Positions 1-6,129 of a DNA stretch of 34,098 nt are shown one piece after another. Position numbers and translations under genes: made by a program. Location: NCBI GenBank assembly GCA_008638225.1, contig VTPP01000013.1, positions 1-34,098 on the forward strand. The letters are read 5' to 3'. The number at the start of each line of letters is the position of its first letter. Positions within the stretch are counted from its first letter, which is position 1. The notes under the pieces were generated by a model that saw nothing but the letters and a program-made list of their open reading frames with translations, did no database searches and was not told the origin of the DNA. This DNA comes from Pelagibacteraceae bacterium. Lineage in GTDB: Bacteria; Pseudomonadota; Alphaproteobacteria; Pelagibacterales; Pelagibacteraceae.

Positions 1-2
1 AT

Positions 3-92
3 GAAAATGCTAAAGATCATTGGATAGACAATTGTAAAAAAGGTTCTGAATTATTTTTAAAAAAAGCTATAAATTTTTCTTGGCTTAAGTAG
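3..92 (+). CDS. C-terminal end of an unidentified gene (cut by window start)
   Basis: The third frame stays open from the first base of the window to a TAG at 90-92 and encodes 29 residues ending in FSWLK. It is Lys- and aromatic-rich and shows no motif that I recognise. The other forward frames close early (frame 1 has TAG at 25-27), so this is the best candidate for the end of an upstream gene. A T-run follows at about 96-106, then the speD/speE promoter, consistent with a transcript end here. The product cannot be named from so short a tail. Confidence 0.4.
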   Translation, partial: ENAKDHWIDNCKKGSELFLKKAINFSWLK

Positions 93-137
93 TTGATTTT
101 TTTTTTCACTTCTGTATAAAATTTTTAACGAAAGGGA
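93..137 (+). promoter_or_regulatory. Putative promoter and Shine-Dalgarno for the SpeD/SpeE fusion gene
   Basis: TTGATT at 93-98 and TATAAA at 115-120 are 16 bp apart, a fair sigma-70 pair. GAAAGGGA at 130-137 is a good ribosome-binding site five bases before the ATG at 143. The predicted transcript would start near 127 and have a leader of only about 15 bases. In DNA this AT-rich the promoter match alone is weak, but its position and the clear ribosome-binding site support it. Confidence 0.45.
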
Positions 138-142
138 TTAAG

Positions 143-1183
143 ATGGTTAAAGTTGGAGATCACATAACACTTGATTTTCTTGGAGTAAAAAAAGAGTATT
201 CCCCATCTTTCTACGAAAACATCATTCACAAAATTGCAAAAGCTGCTCAAGTGGGAATCGTTAATATTGCTAAATATGAATTTAGTCCACAAGGTTTAAC
301 CATGGTAGCTCTACTTAAAGAAAGTCACATGAGTTTTCACACCTTTCCAGAAGAAGGTATTATTAGTTTTGATTTTTTTACTTGTGGTAAAATAAGTCCA
401 AATGTTTCACTTGATATACTAAAAGAAGAAATTCAACATACATCCGTAGTAAAGAAAGAATTTCCAAGAGACACTATTCATCACTATCCAGACATTTATA
501 GTTCTGAAGGACACCAAAAAAGTTATGTAGTAGAAGAAATTATTAAGTGTTTTAAGTCAGAGCAGGGTCAGTTTATTGAAATAATGAAGTTAAAAGAATT
601 TGGGAACGCTTTATTTATCGATAATGAATTGCAAGTCGCGGAAAGCGATGAAAAATTATACTCATCTACTTTTGTAAATTCCTCTTTGCAATTATCAGGA
701 CATAATCACTCGGCTGCAATTATTGGGGGCGGTGATGGCGGGGTAGCTAGAGAATGTATAAAAAATGGTTTTGATTATGTGGATTGGTTTGAATTAGATA
801 AAGAAGTGGTGGAGTGCTGTCAGAAATATTTACCTGAAGTTTTTAAAAATATTAATAAAAGTAATAATGTAAATTGTATTTGGGGTGATGCTTTTACAAA
901 CATAAAAGGTAGTGAAAATGAAAAATATGATCATTTATTTATTGATTTGAATGATGACCCTTACTGCATTAGCCTTGCCGAAAAAAATATTGAAGAAATT
1001 AGGCGAATTGTAAAAAAAAATGGAGTGATCACAGTTCAAGTTGGATCGCAACATAAAAAACCAAAACAAGTTGAATCCTGGATTGCTACCTTGAGTCAGC
1101 ATTTTGGTAACACAAAACTATCCGAGGTATTTATTCCTAGTTTTGATTGTACTTGGAATTTTGTAAGTTCTGTAAATAAATGA
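143..1183 (+). CDS. Fused S-adenosylmethionine decarboxylase / aminopropyltransferase
   Basis: This protein should make decarboxylated AdoMet and transfer its aminopropyl group to a diamine or triamine, so one cytosolic polypeptide covers both last steps of spermidine-type synthesis. Residues 1 to about 120 are a bacterial SpeD domain: the self-cleavage site is E60-S61 (S61 becomes the pyruvoyl group) in KESHMSFHTFPE, with H66 and C81 at the spacing of the characterised Thermotoga enzyme. Residues about 125-346 are an aminopropyltransferase: GGGDGG at 195-200, acidic E217-L-D for the ribose, D249-A, and the catalytic-loop region DLNDDP at 268-273. The wording of this half is closer to eukaryotic spermine synthase (GGGDGG, DLT-x-x-P, VPS-x-x-x-x-W) than to E. 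coli SpeE. The gene overlaps the next one by ATGA, so they are coupled. No ornithine or arginine decarboxylase is in the window. Domain assignment is firm; the substrate is uncertain. Confidence 0.9.
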   Translation: MVKVGDHITLDFLGVKKEYSPSFYENIIHKIAKAAQVGIVNIAKYEFSPQGLTMVALLKESHMSFHTFPEEGIISFDFFTCGKISPNVSLDILKEEIQHTSVVKKEFPRDTIHHYPDIYSSEGHQKSYVVEEIIKCFKSEQGQFIEIMKLKEFGNALFIDNELQVAESDEKLYSSTFVNSSLQLSGHNHSAAIIGGGDGGVARECIKNGFDYVDWFELDKEVVECCQKYLPEVFKNINKSNNVNCIWGDAFTNIKGSENEKYDHLFIDLNDDPYCISLAEKNIEEIRRIVKKNGVITVQVGSQHKKPKQVESWIATLSQHFGNTKLSEVFIPSFDCTWNFVSSVNK

Positions 1184-1977
1184 AATTTAAAGCTGCCTGC
1201 ATTCAGTTAACAAGTAGTAATCAAGTAGATGAAAATCTAGCAACTATTATAGATATAGCAAATCAGGCCGCAAGTGCTGGAGCTGATATTATTATGACTC
1301 CAGAAAATTCATCTATTTTTTCTGCCGACCATAAAGAATTATTAGAAAAATCTAAAAAGTATGAACACAATAGTTTTATTATAAGTATTCAAGAATTTGC
1401 TAAGGAAAAAAAGAAATGGTTTTTGATTGGCAGTATGCCTATTAAAATTTCAAGTAAATTAGTTAATAGAGCTATTTTGATTAATCCGAAAGGGGAGATT
1501 GTAACCTATTATGATAAGATCCACATGTTTGATGCAGTACTTTCCAAATCTGAACAATATGGAGAGTCTAAAAAATTTATAGCAGGCCAAGATTTAGTTC
1601 ATGCGGATCTTCCTTGGGGAACATTAGGACTTTCTATTTGTTATGATGTTCGTTTTCCAAAAATGTATCGAAAACTTGCAAAATTAGGCTGCTCATACAT
1701 AACCGTACCAGCAGCTTTTACCAAAACAACAGGAGAAAAACATTGGCACATATTACTTCAGGCCAGAGCTATTGAAAACTTTTGTTATATTTTTGCCCCA
1801 GCCCAAGTTGGAACACACCATAATCAAAGACAGACGTATGGTCATACATTAATCATTTCACCTGATGGAGAGATTTTGGCTGAAAAGAAAAGTGGTGTTG
1901 GTTACATTATTGCAGAAATTGATAGTACCTTGCCGGGATTGCTCAGAACAAAAATTCCAAGTCTTAATATAGATTAG
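1180..1977 (+). CDS. Nitrilase-superfamily amidohydrolase (Nit1 / deaminated-glutathione-amidase type)
   Basis: This is a carbon-nitrogen hydrolase of 265 residues, normal for the family. The Glu-Lys-Cys triad is visible: E42 in TPENSS, K113 in DKIHMFD and C154 in SICYDVRFP. The segment HWHILLQARAIENFCY and the following AQVGTHHNQRQTYGHT resemble Nit1-like proteins, whose known role is hydrolysis of deaminated glutathione as metabolite repair. Its start overlaps the polyamine gene by ATGA, so translation is probably coupled. Because plants and many bacteria use another nitrilase relative, N-carbamoylputrescine amidase, to make putrescine, that role must be considered. The residues after the catalytic Glu look like Nit1 rather than the LFEGYYF type. 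The 3' end overlaps the opposite-strand gene by four bases. Confidence 0.82.
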   Translation: MKFKAACIQLTSSNQVDENLATIIDIANQAASAGADIIMTPENSSIFSADHKELLEKSKKYEHNSFIISIQEFAKEKKKWFLIGSMPIKISSKLVNRAILINPKGEIVTYYDKIHMFDAVLSKSEQYGESKKFIAGQDLVHADLPWGTLGLSICYDVRFPKMYRKLAKLGCSYITVPAAFTKTTGEKHWHILLQARAIENFCYIFAPAQVGTHHNQRQTYGHTLIISPDGEILAEKKSGVGYIIAEIDSTLPGLLRTKIPSLNID

Positions 1978-2372
1978 TAAGCTTTATAGCTTTTTACTTC
2001 CGAGATATTGGAGTTGGTTAATCTATTAATTTCGGCTTTGATCTTAGCTCTATGATCATTTTCGATATAAACACTTCTTGCAAGTTTAACAAAAGTATCG
2101 CCAAAATTCTTTTGCCGTTCACATTCTCTTTTTCCCTCTTCAATATCCCATAATTTTAAATTGATGGCTTTTAGTTTGGCGATTTGTTCAATTAATTCTG
2201 GTGTAGGAGTAAGGCAAGTTTGATACGTTTTTTTTAAGCTTTCTAGTTCTTTATTAATAATAATTTGTTTAGCAGAATCTGAAATTTTAATTTTTTTTAT
2301 TTCTAAAATGGTTATTTTATCCATTAACTCTCCCGCTGAGATTTCGGAAAGTATTTTATTTGTGGTATTCAT
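1974..2372 (-). CDS. DUF6165-like protein linked to glycosyltransferases
   Basis: A 132-residue soluble protein. The opening SAGELMDKITILEIKKIKI (about residues 12-30) and the segment LKLWDIEEGKRECERQKNF (about 73-91) match my memory of the DUF6165 family, which has no assigned biochemical role and often sits beside sugar transferases. It is mostly helical, with many Lys and Glu residues and no signal peptide. It diverges from the GT9 gene with only 29 bases between start codons. No Shine-Dalgarno is apparent upstream of its ATG. The family assignment is from memory and should be searched. I infer a role in building or regulating a surface polysaccharide from its neighbours only. Confidence 0.65.
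   Translation of the reverse strand: MNTTNKILSEISAGELMDKITILEIKKIKISDSAKQIIINKELESLKKTYQTCLTPTPELIEQIAKLKAINLKLWDIEEGKRECERQKNFGDTFVKLARSVYIENDHRAKIKAEINRLTNSNISEVKSYKAY
1979..1995 (+). terminator. Small hairpin plus T-run at the end of the amidase gene
   Basis: AAGCT (1979-1983) and AGCTT (1988-1992) form a short stem with a four-base loop, followed directly by T residues to 1995. It lies two bases after the amidase stop and inside the 3' end of the opposing gene. It has the form of a weak intrinsic terminator for the plus-strand operon. The stem is only five base pairs, so this is tentative. Confidence 0.35.
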
Positions 2373-2401
2373 GCTGTTATTAGTTATTTTATTACCACTT
2401 T

Positions 2402-3325
2402 ATGTCAAATATTTTAATAATCAAACACGGCTCTTTAGGAGATATTGTTCAAATCTCAGGTGTTTTAAAAGACATTAGAAATCATTACAAACAGGATAAG
2501 ATTACTATTCTTACCACTAGACCTTATGAAAATTTATTTAAGCAATGTCCTTATGTAGATGAAGTGTTAGTTGATCAAAGAAGACCGCGCTGGAATATTT
2601 TTTATCTACTTGATTTAAAAATTATAGTTGAAAAAGGATCATTTTCTCAAGTAATCGATCTACAAAATTCATCACGTACAGAGTTTTATAGAAAATATTT
2701 ATTTGGGATTAAGAACTGGTCTTCTACTAAAACAATTTTAAAAAATGGGGAACAAAAAAAAGATTTTGATCAAGACGGAGTATTGGAGCGTTTTAAAGTT
2801 CAGTTAGATCGAACAGGAATTTCAAGTAATGATACTTTAACACCAGATTTTACCTGGGCGGTAGATGAAAATTTCTCCATTAATCATTTGAAGAAATATA
2901 TTTTTATTGCACCGTTTTCCTCCCTTCAATTAATGCATAAGCGTTGGCCTTATTATCCAGAACTTATTCAAAAGATAAAATGGAATTTTCCAGAATGGGA
3001 TATTGTAGTAGCGCCTGGTCCTGGTGAAATAGTGGATGCTAATAAATTAAATATTACAGTTATCTTAGATGGAGATAAACCAACAAACTTTTCTCAACTT
3101 GCAAAAATTATTAAGAGGGCAGAATTGGTCATAGCAAACGATACCGGACCAGCTCATATTGCAGCCCATATAGGAGCAAAAGGTATTGTTTTATTTGGAA
3201 ATCATACATCGCCAAAAAAAACCAGTATTGAAACCAATTTTTTTAAAGCAATGGAAAGCGAAGATCTTAAAAATTTATCAGTAGATACAGTTTTTAAAGA
3301 AGTTGAATCTTTATTAAAAAATTAA
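2402..3325 (+). CDS. Glycosyltransferase family 9 (heptosyltransferase-like)
   Basis: A 307-residue GT-B fold enzyme of the ADP-heptose:LPS heptosyltransferase family. The N-terminal half opens with ILIIKHGSLGDIVQ (residues 4-17), the usual acceptor-side start. The C-terminal half carries KRWP at 180-183 and the nucleotide-sugar signature NDTGPAHIAAHIG at 246-258, followed by the LFG-x-T motif at 264-268. GT9 enzymes add heptose or related sugars to the lipid A core at the inner face of the cytoplasmic membrane. The exact sugar cannot be read from sequence, and no heptose synthesis genes are in view. It starts 29 bases from the divergent DUF6165-like gene and lacks a Shine-Dalgarno, so its transcript may have a very short leader. 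Its end overlaps the opposing small membrane protein gene by 12 bases. Confidence 0.88.
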   Translation: MSNILIIKHGSLGDIVQISGVLKDIRNHYKQDKITILTTRPYENLFKQCPYVDEVLVDQRRPRWNIFYLLDLKIIVEKGSFSQVIDLQNSSRTEFYRKYLFGIKNWSSTKTILKNGEQKKDFDQDGVLERFKVQLDRTGISSNDTLTPDFTWAVDENFSINHLKKYIFIAPFSSLQLMHKRWPYYPELIQKIKWNFPEWDIVVAPGPGEIVDANKLNITVILDGDKPTNFSQLAKIIKRAELVIANDTGPAHIAAHIGAKGIVLFGNHTSPKKTSIETNFFKAMESEDLKNLSVDTVFKEVESLLKN

Positions 3326-3538
3326 TTTTGCAAAACCAACCGCAAATAAAGGTATTTGTAGTCCAAAATTAGTAATAATAGCTTTATCTTTATGCATGAT
3401 GCCAGAAATAGTCCATCCCACAACACCCAATCCATGAAAGAAAATGTTAATAGGGTAGATATTTAAATTAGTTAGTAAAATTCCAACCAAAACTAGACCA
3501 GTACTTATCCATTTTAAGTATTGTTTGATAAATTGCAT
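3314..3538 (-). CDS. Small membrane protein, 74 residues, unknown function
   Basis: The protein is almost entirely hydrophobic, with probable membrane helices at about residues 11-26, 28-47 and 54-73. It has a basic N-terminus and a short polar loop HKDKA near 49-53. A strong Shine-Dalgarno, AAAGGAGATC, lies just upstream of the ATG on the minus strand, which makes it a believable gene despite its size. It follows the GT4 gene by 18 bases on the same strand and is probably cotranscribed with it. I do not recognise a named function. Its 3' end overlaps the GT9 gene by 12 bases. Confidence 0.7.
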   Translation of the reverse strand: MQFIKQYLKWISTGLVLVGILLTNLNIYPINIFFHGLGVVGWTISGIMHKDKAIITNFGLQIPLFAVGFAKLIF

Positions 3539-3556
3539 AATGATCTCCTTTGTTGA

Positions 3557-4651
3557 TTAGATTAGTTTTAAATATTTTTTTATTTGCGTGTCCCAGATAA
3601 AGTTTTTTGAGTACGCTTGTGCGGCAACACCCATTTTTTTATATAACTCTTTCTTCATCATTTTAACTAGAGCGTCATATATGTCGGCTTGATCTTCACC
3701 ATCACATAAAAATCCAGTTACACCATGTTTGATAATATCTGAAGCTCCGCCAATTTTTCCACCAATACAAGCTGTTTTAAACATGGACGCCTCAAGAAAA
3801 GATATACCAAAACCCTCAACCGATGCACCATCTTGAATTGATGGCATTAAGAAAATATCAGATTGATTAAGTAATGCATTTTTAAGTTCTATACTTGTTT
3901 TTTCTAAGAAAAGAATATTGTTCTCTAAACCCATATTATTCGTTAAAGACTTCAATTGTTCTGCTTGTTCACCCGATCCTAAAATCACATACAAAAAGTT
4001 AGGATATATAGCTTGTAAGTTTTTTAAAGCTAAAATCACAGAATGAAGTCCTTTGCGTTTTACTAATCTTGTAACTGAGATTAGTTTAGGACTATTTTTA
4101 CCAAAAATGTTAGCCGCCTTTGTTATTGTTTTTTTAGATATTTTTTTTGGTGGGAAAATTCCAGGATTGATAACTTTAATCTTATCGGCCTTCACTCCTT
4201 TAGAGACGGCTAGTTTTTTGGTGAATTCTGAATTTGCAATAATGTACGTAGCTTTTTTTAAACTCGATAACATCCTTGTATTAGATAAAGATCCTTTTGT
4301 ATGATTAATTTCTTTACCGTGGATTAGGCATAAGGTTGGAATTTGCGCACAGATATTATGAGAAATTTTTTCTATACTTTTCCAGTGATCTGAAATAATT
4401 GCCCGGATTCCTTTATGTACAGAGCAAAATAATTCTACTTGATTGTTTTTTCTATATTTTTGTAAAAGTTTAATTCCTCCGACTCTTTCTACAGAATAAG
4501 GTTGTTTTTTATCAAAACTATCCGATTCTTCATCCGCGTCAGCGAATACTTTCACAGGACCATATTTTGAAAAATTTAACGCAAGATCTCCCATTAAAGA
4601 TTGCATTCCGCCAACACTTGGCGGAAAATTTCTTGTAACTATAACAAACAT
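3557..4651 (-). CDS. Glycosyltransferase family 4 (GT-B fold)
   Basis: A 364-residue retaining glycosyltransferase. The N-terminal domain starts TRNFPPSVGGMQ (residues 6-17), the typical GT4 glycine-rich loop. IANSEFTKK at 138-146 lies before the domain hinge, VTRLVKRKG at 193-201 begins the nucleotide-sugar domain, and the E-x7-E signature is E279 and E287 in EGFGISFLE. Family members transfer sugars to lipid-linked or surface glycans on the cytoplasmic face of the membrane; donor and acceptor cannot be told here. Together with the GT9 and DUF6165-like genes nearby, it suggests a small surface-polysaccharide or LPS-core block. It diverges from the carbonic anhydrase-like gene across 113 bases. 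Confidence 0.88.
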   Translation of the reverse strand: MFVIVTRNFPPSVGGMQSLMGDLALNFSKYGPVKVFADADEESDSFDKKQPYSVERVGGIKLLQKYRKNNQVELFCSVHKGIRAIISDHWKSIEKISHNICAQIPTLCLIHGKEINHTKGSLSNTRMLSSLKKATYIIANSEFTKKLAVSKGVKADKIKVINPGIFPPKKISKKTITKAANIFGKNSPKLISVTRLVKRKGLHSVILALKNLQAIYPNFLYVILGSGEQAEQLKSLTNNMGLENNILFLEKTSIELKNALLNQSDIFLMPSIQDGASVEGFGISFLEASMFKTACIGGKIGGASDIIKHGVTGFLCDGEDQADIYDALVKMMKKELYKKMGVAAQAYSKNFIWDTQIKKYLKLI

Positions 4652-4764
4652 CGAGCTCTCATTTAATACTGAGGTTCATACTAACAAACTGTTCGTTTGA
4701 TTAAAGATATTTATCTAGGAACATTTTATTTACTAAATACTATAAATTTTGTTATGAAGGTGAC
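4652..4764. promoter_or_regulatory. Divergent intergenic region between GT4 and gamma-CA genes
   Basis: This 113-base gap must hold promoters for both neighbours. A small inverted repeat, CAAAC (4685-4689) and GTTTG (4695-4699), lies near its middle. An AT-rich CTATAAAT element at about 4740-4747 could be the -10 for the plus-strand gene, and GAAGGTGAC before the ATG at 4765 is its ribosome-binding site. None of this is strong enough to call exact promoters. Confidence 0.3.
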
Positions 4765-5289
4765 ATGATTTATTCTTTAGGTGATATTAAAGTAAAAATG
4801 CACGGCAGAGTTTGGGTTGCTCCTTCCGCGGTCGTAACCGGTGATGTGATTTTGCAAAATAATGTAAATATTTGGTATGGAGCAGTATTACGAGGTGATA
4901 TCGAAAGAATTACTATTGATGAAGGAACAAACGTTCAAGATAACAGTGTGCTACACACAGATAGAGACTGCAAACTAATTATTGGCAAAGGCATAACCGT
5001 TGGTCACTCTGTCATTTTGCATGGCTGCACGGTTGAGGATGATTCTTTAATTGGAATGGGAGCTACTATTTTAAACGGCGCTCATATTGGAAAAAATTCT
5101 ATCATTGGTGCTAACTCTTTAATTACTGAAGGAAAAAAAATACCAGAACGGTCCTTAGTAATGGGCTCGCCAGGTAAAGTCGTTAGAGAAGTAACAGATG
5201 CTGAAATCAAAGCTATTCATGATAATGCACAACGATATATTAAAAATTCGCTTCGTTATGAAAAGGAAGCAAAAGAACAAAAAAATTGA
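4765..5289 (+). CDS. Gamma-class carbonic anhydrase family protein (YrdA/PaaY-like hexapeptide repeat)
   Basis: A 174-residue left-handed beta-helix protein. Repeated hexapeptide-like turns run from about residue 15 to 140. Three histidines at the expected metal positions are visible: H64 in SVLHTD, and H81 and H86 in VGHSVILHGCTV, so a trimeric Zn- or Fe-binding site is likely. The C-terminus is a charged helix, as in YrdA and CaiE relatives. Gamma-CA family members hydrate CO2 in some organisms, whereas PaaY-like ones hydrolyse thioesters, so the reaction is not certain. The start has a reasonable ribosome-binding site, GAAGGTGAC. A 50-residue membrane protein gene follows 12 bases downstream. 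Confidence 0.88.
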   Translation: MIYSLGDIKVKMHGRVWVAPSAVVTGDVILQNNVNIWYGAVLRGDIERITIDEGTNVQDNSVLHTDRDCKLIIGKGITVGHSVILHGCTVEDDSLIGMGATILNGAHIGKNSIIGANSLITEGKKIPERSLVMGSPGKVVREVTDAEIKAIHDNAQRYIKNSLRYEKEAKEQKN

Positions 5290-5301
5290 TCACAATCATA
5301 A

Positions 5302-5454
5302 ATGACACCACAACAACTTTTGCTGTTAATGGGCAGTCTTATGATTGGAATGGCAATTGCAAAAAAATCCTTATCTAAGCAAGATAAATATCTTAAAATT
5401 GCATTATATGCATTTGGCTCAGGCTTCATTGTGGCCTGTATATTATGGAAATAA
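5302..5454 (+). CDS. Small membrane protein, 50 residues, unknown function
   Basis: An ATG at 5302 opens 50 codons ending TAA at 5452-5454. The product has a hydrophobic helix at about residues 5-20 (LLLLMGSLMIGMAIA), a basic/polar linker KKSLSKQDKYLK, and a second hydrophobic helix at about 33-49. That hairpin layout with a positive loop is what a two-helix inner-membrane protein looks like. It lies 12 bases after the gamma-CA gene on the same strand. There is no clear Shine-Dalgarno and no family that I recognise. The regular layout makes it more likely real than chance. Confidence 0.5.
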   Translation: MTPQQLLLLMGSLMIGMAIAKKSLSKQDKYLKIALYAFGSGFIVACILWK

Positions 5455-5491
5455 AAAATTAATATTAATCATTAAGTGTTAAGTTGTTTAT

Positions 5492-5707
5492 ATGTTTGAA
5501 GTTAGAATAGTTAGTGAGGATTTCGAAAAAGAATCTAGAATGAGTGAAGAGGAGCTGGCTGTTTTTCTAAGTATGTTTGTTATTAGCCAAGCTAAAATAA
5601 TGGGTTATGCAAAAACAAGTTTATTGTCAGCAGATAAAATTTTTCATTGGCATCTTCGTTACGTTCCAAATGGTAGCATTAAAGATTGCAAGGTTGTAAG
5701 TAATTAA
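5492..5707 (+). CDS. Hypothetical protein, 71 residues
   Basis: A small soluble protein, acidic in its first third (EDFEKESRMSEEEL) with an aromatic patch FHWHLRY near residues 51-57. I do not recognise the family. It is preceded by 37 bases after the small membrane protein and ends one base before another ATG at 5709, which opens an apparently broken reading frame. The codon use resembles its neighbours. No signal peptide or membrane helix is visible. Confidence 0.5.
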   Translation: MFEVRIVSEDFEKESRMSEEELAVFLSMFVISQAKIMGYAKTSLLSADKIFHWHLRYVPNGSIKDCKVVSN

Positions 5708-5708
5708 A

Positions 5709-5868
5709 ATGAAAGAATACGAAATAATGGCAGCTGGACAAACGAACCCAAATAAGCGTTGATATTAAATCTTCATTTTTGTTAACTGGTAAAAAACGAC
5801 ACGATATAGCTATGGGATTAATCTATTTTTATGAGTCGGTTAACAGAGGAATGCCTAATTATTTTTGA
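5709..5868 (+). pseudogene. Probable frameshifted small gene
   Basis: The ATG at 5709 reads 17 codons (MKEYEIMAAGQTNPNKR) and then stops at 5760-5762. If one base is skipped near 5752-5756, the neighbouring frame continues as S-V-D-I-K-S-S-F-L-L and on through TGKKRHDIAMGLIYFYESV to a TGA at 5866-5868. The joined product would be about 53 residues. Both halves look like protein rather than random translation, and the break sits in an A-rich stretch. It could be a true frameshift mutation, a sequencing or assembly error, or two unrelated chance reading frames. I cannot assign a family. Confidence 0.35.
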
Positions 5869-5932
5869 GGCTGGAAGTTCAAGAAGGAGAAAAAGTATGA
5901 TTATTATTAATTTTGATACAACTAATAGACAG

Positions 5933-5960
5933 TTGTTTCTCTTTATTATTTGTTTAATAA
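5933..5960 (+). promoter_or_regulatory. Candidate promoter of the gcv riboswitch transcript
   Basis: TTGTTT at 5933-5938 and TAATAA at 5955-5960 are 16 bp apart. They predict a transcript start near 5967, within two bases of the first riboswitch helix (5969). The match to consensus is modest, but the position relative to the aptamer is exactly what would be expected. Confidence 0.4.
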
Positions 5961-5968
5961 TAGATCCA

Positions 5969-6126
5969 TACGGGAGAGACTATTTAAGTATAGCTCCGAA
6001 GGATCAACTACCCAGGAAAATCTCAGGGAAAAGGACCGTATAAATAAAAACTCTGGAAAGAGAGCAGGTTGCTCCACCGAAGGATTCAAGATCTCAGGTA
6101 ATAAAGACAGTTGGGTGAACAGAGTT
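5969..6126 (+). ncRNA. Tandem glycine riboswitch upstream of gcvT
   Basis: Two consecutive glycine aptamers are recognisable. In aptamer I, helix P1 pairs TACGG (5969-5973) with CCGTA (6036-6040), and the conserved core CTCCGAAGGATCAA, CCCAGG, TCTCAGG and AAAGGACCG follows in order. In aptamer II, P1 pairs AACTCTG (6049-6055) with CAGAGTT (6120-6126), with the core CTCCACCGAAGGATTCAAG, TCTCAGG and AAAGACAG. The linker is eight bases, the usual short tandem arrangement. Glycine riboswitches normally switch glycine cleavage genes on when glycine is plentiful. The second aptamer ends three bases before the gcvT start codon, leaving no separate terminator or antiterminator, so control is probably at translation. 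Confidence 0.93.
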
Positions 6127-6129
6127 TTA

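Noticed and set aside
4053-4304. An 83-codon plus-strand frame inside the GT4 gene
   Set aside because: It lies opposite clear GT4 coding sequence, with no support for expression.
5866-5908. TGA at 5866-5868 read as tryptophan, extending the broken small gene
   Set aside because: TGA acts as a normal stop for other genes in the window (for example at 1181-1183 and 10645-10647), so recoding is not supported.
5950-6129. A longer gcvT reading beginning at 5950 that adds 60 residues to the N-terminus
   Set aside because: That segment is the tandem glycine riboswitch, the added residues resemble no T-protein, and the ATG at 6130 gives the normal GcvT start.
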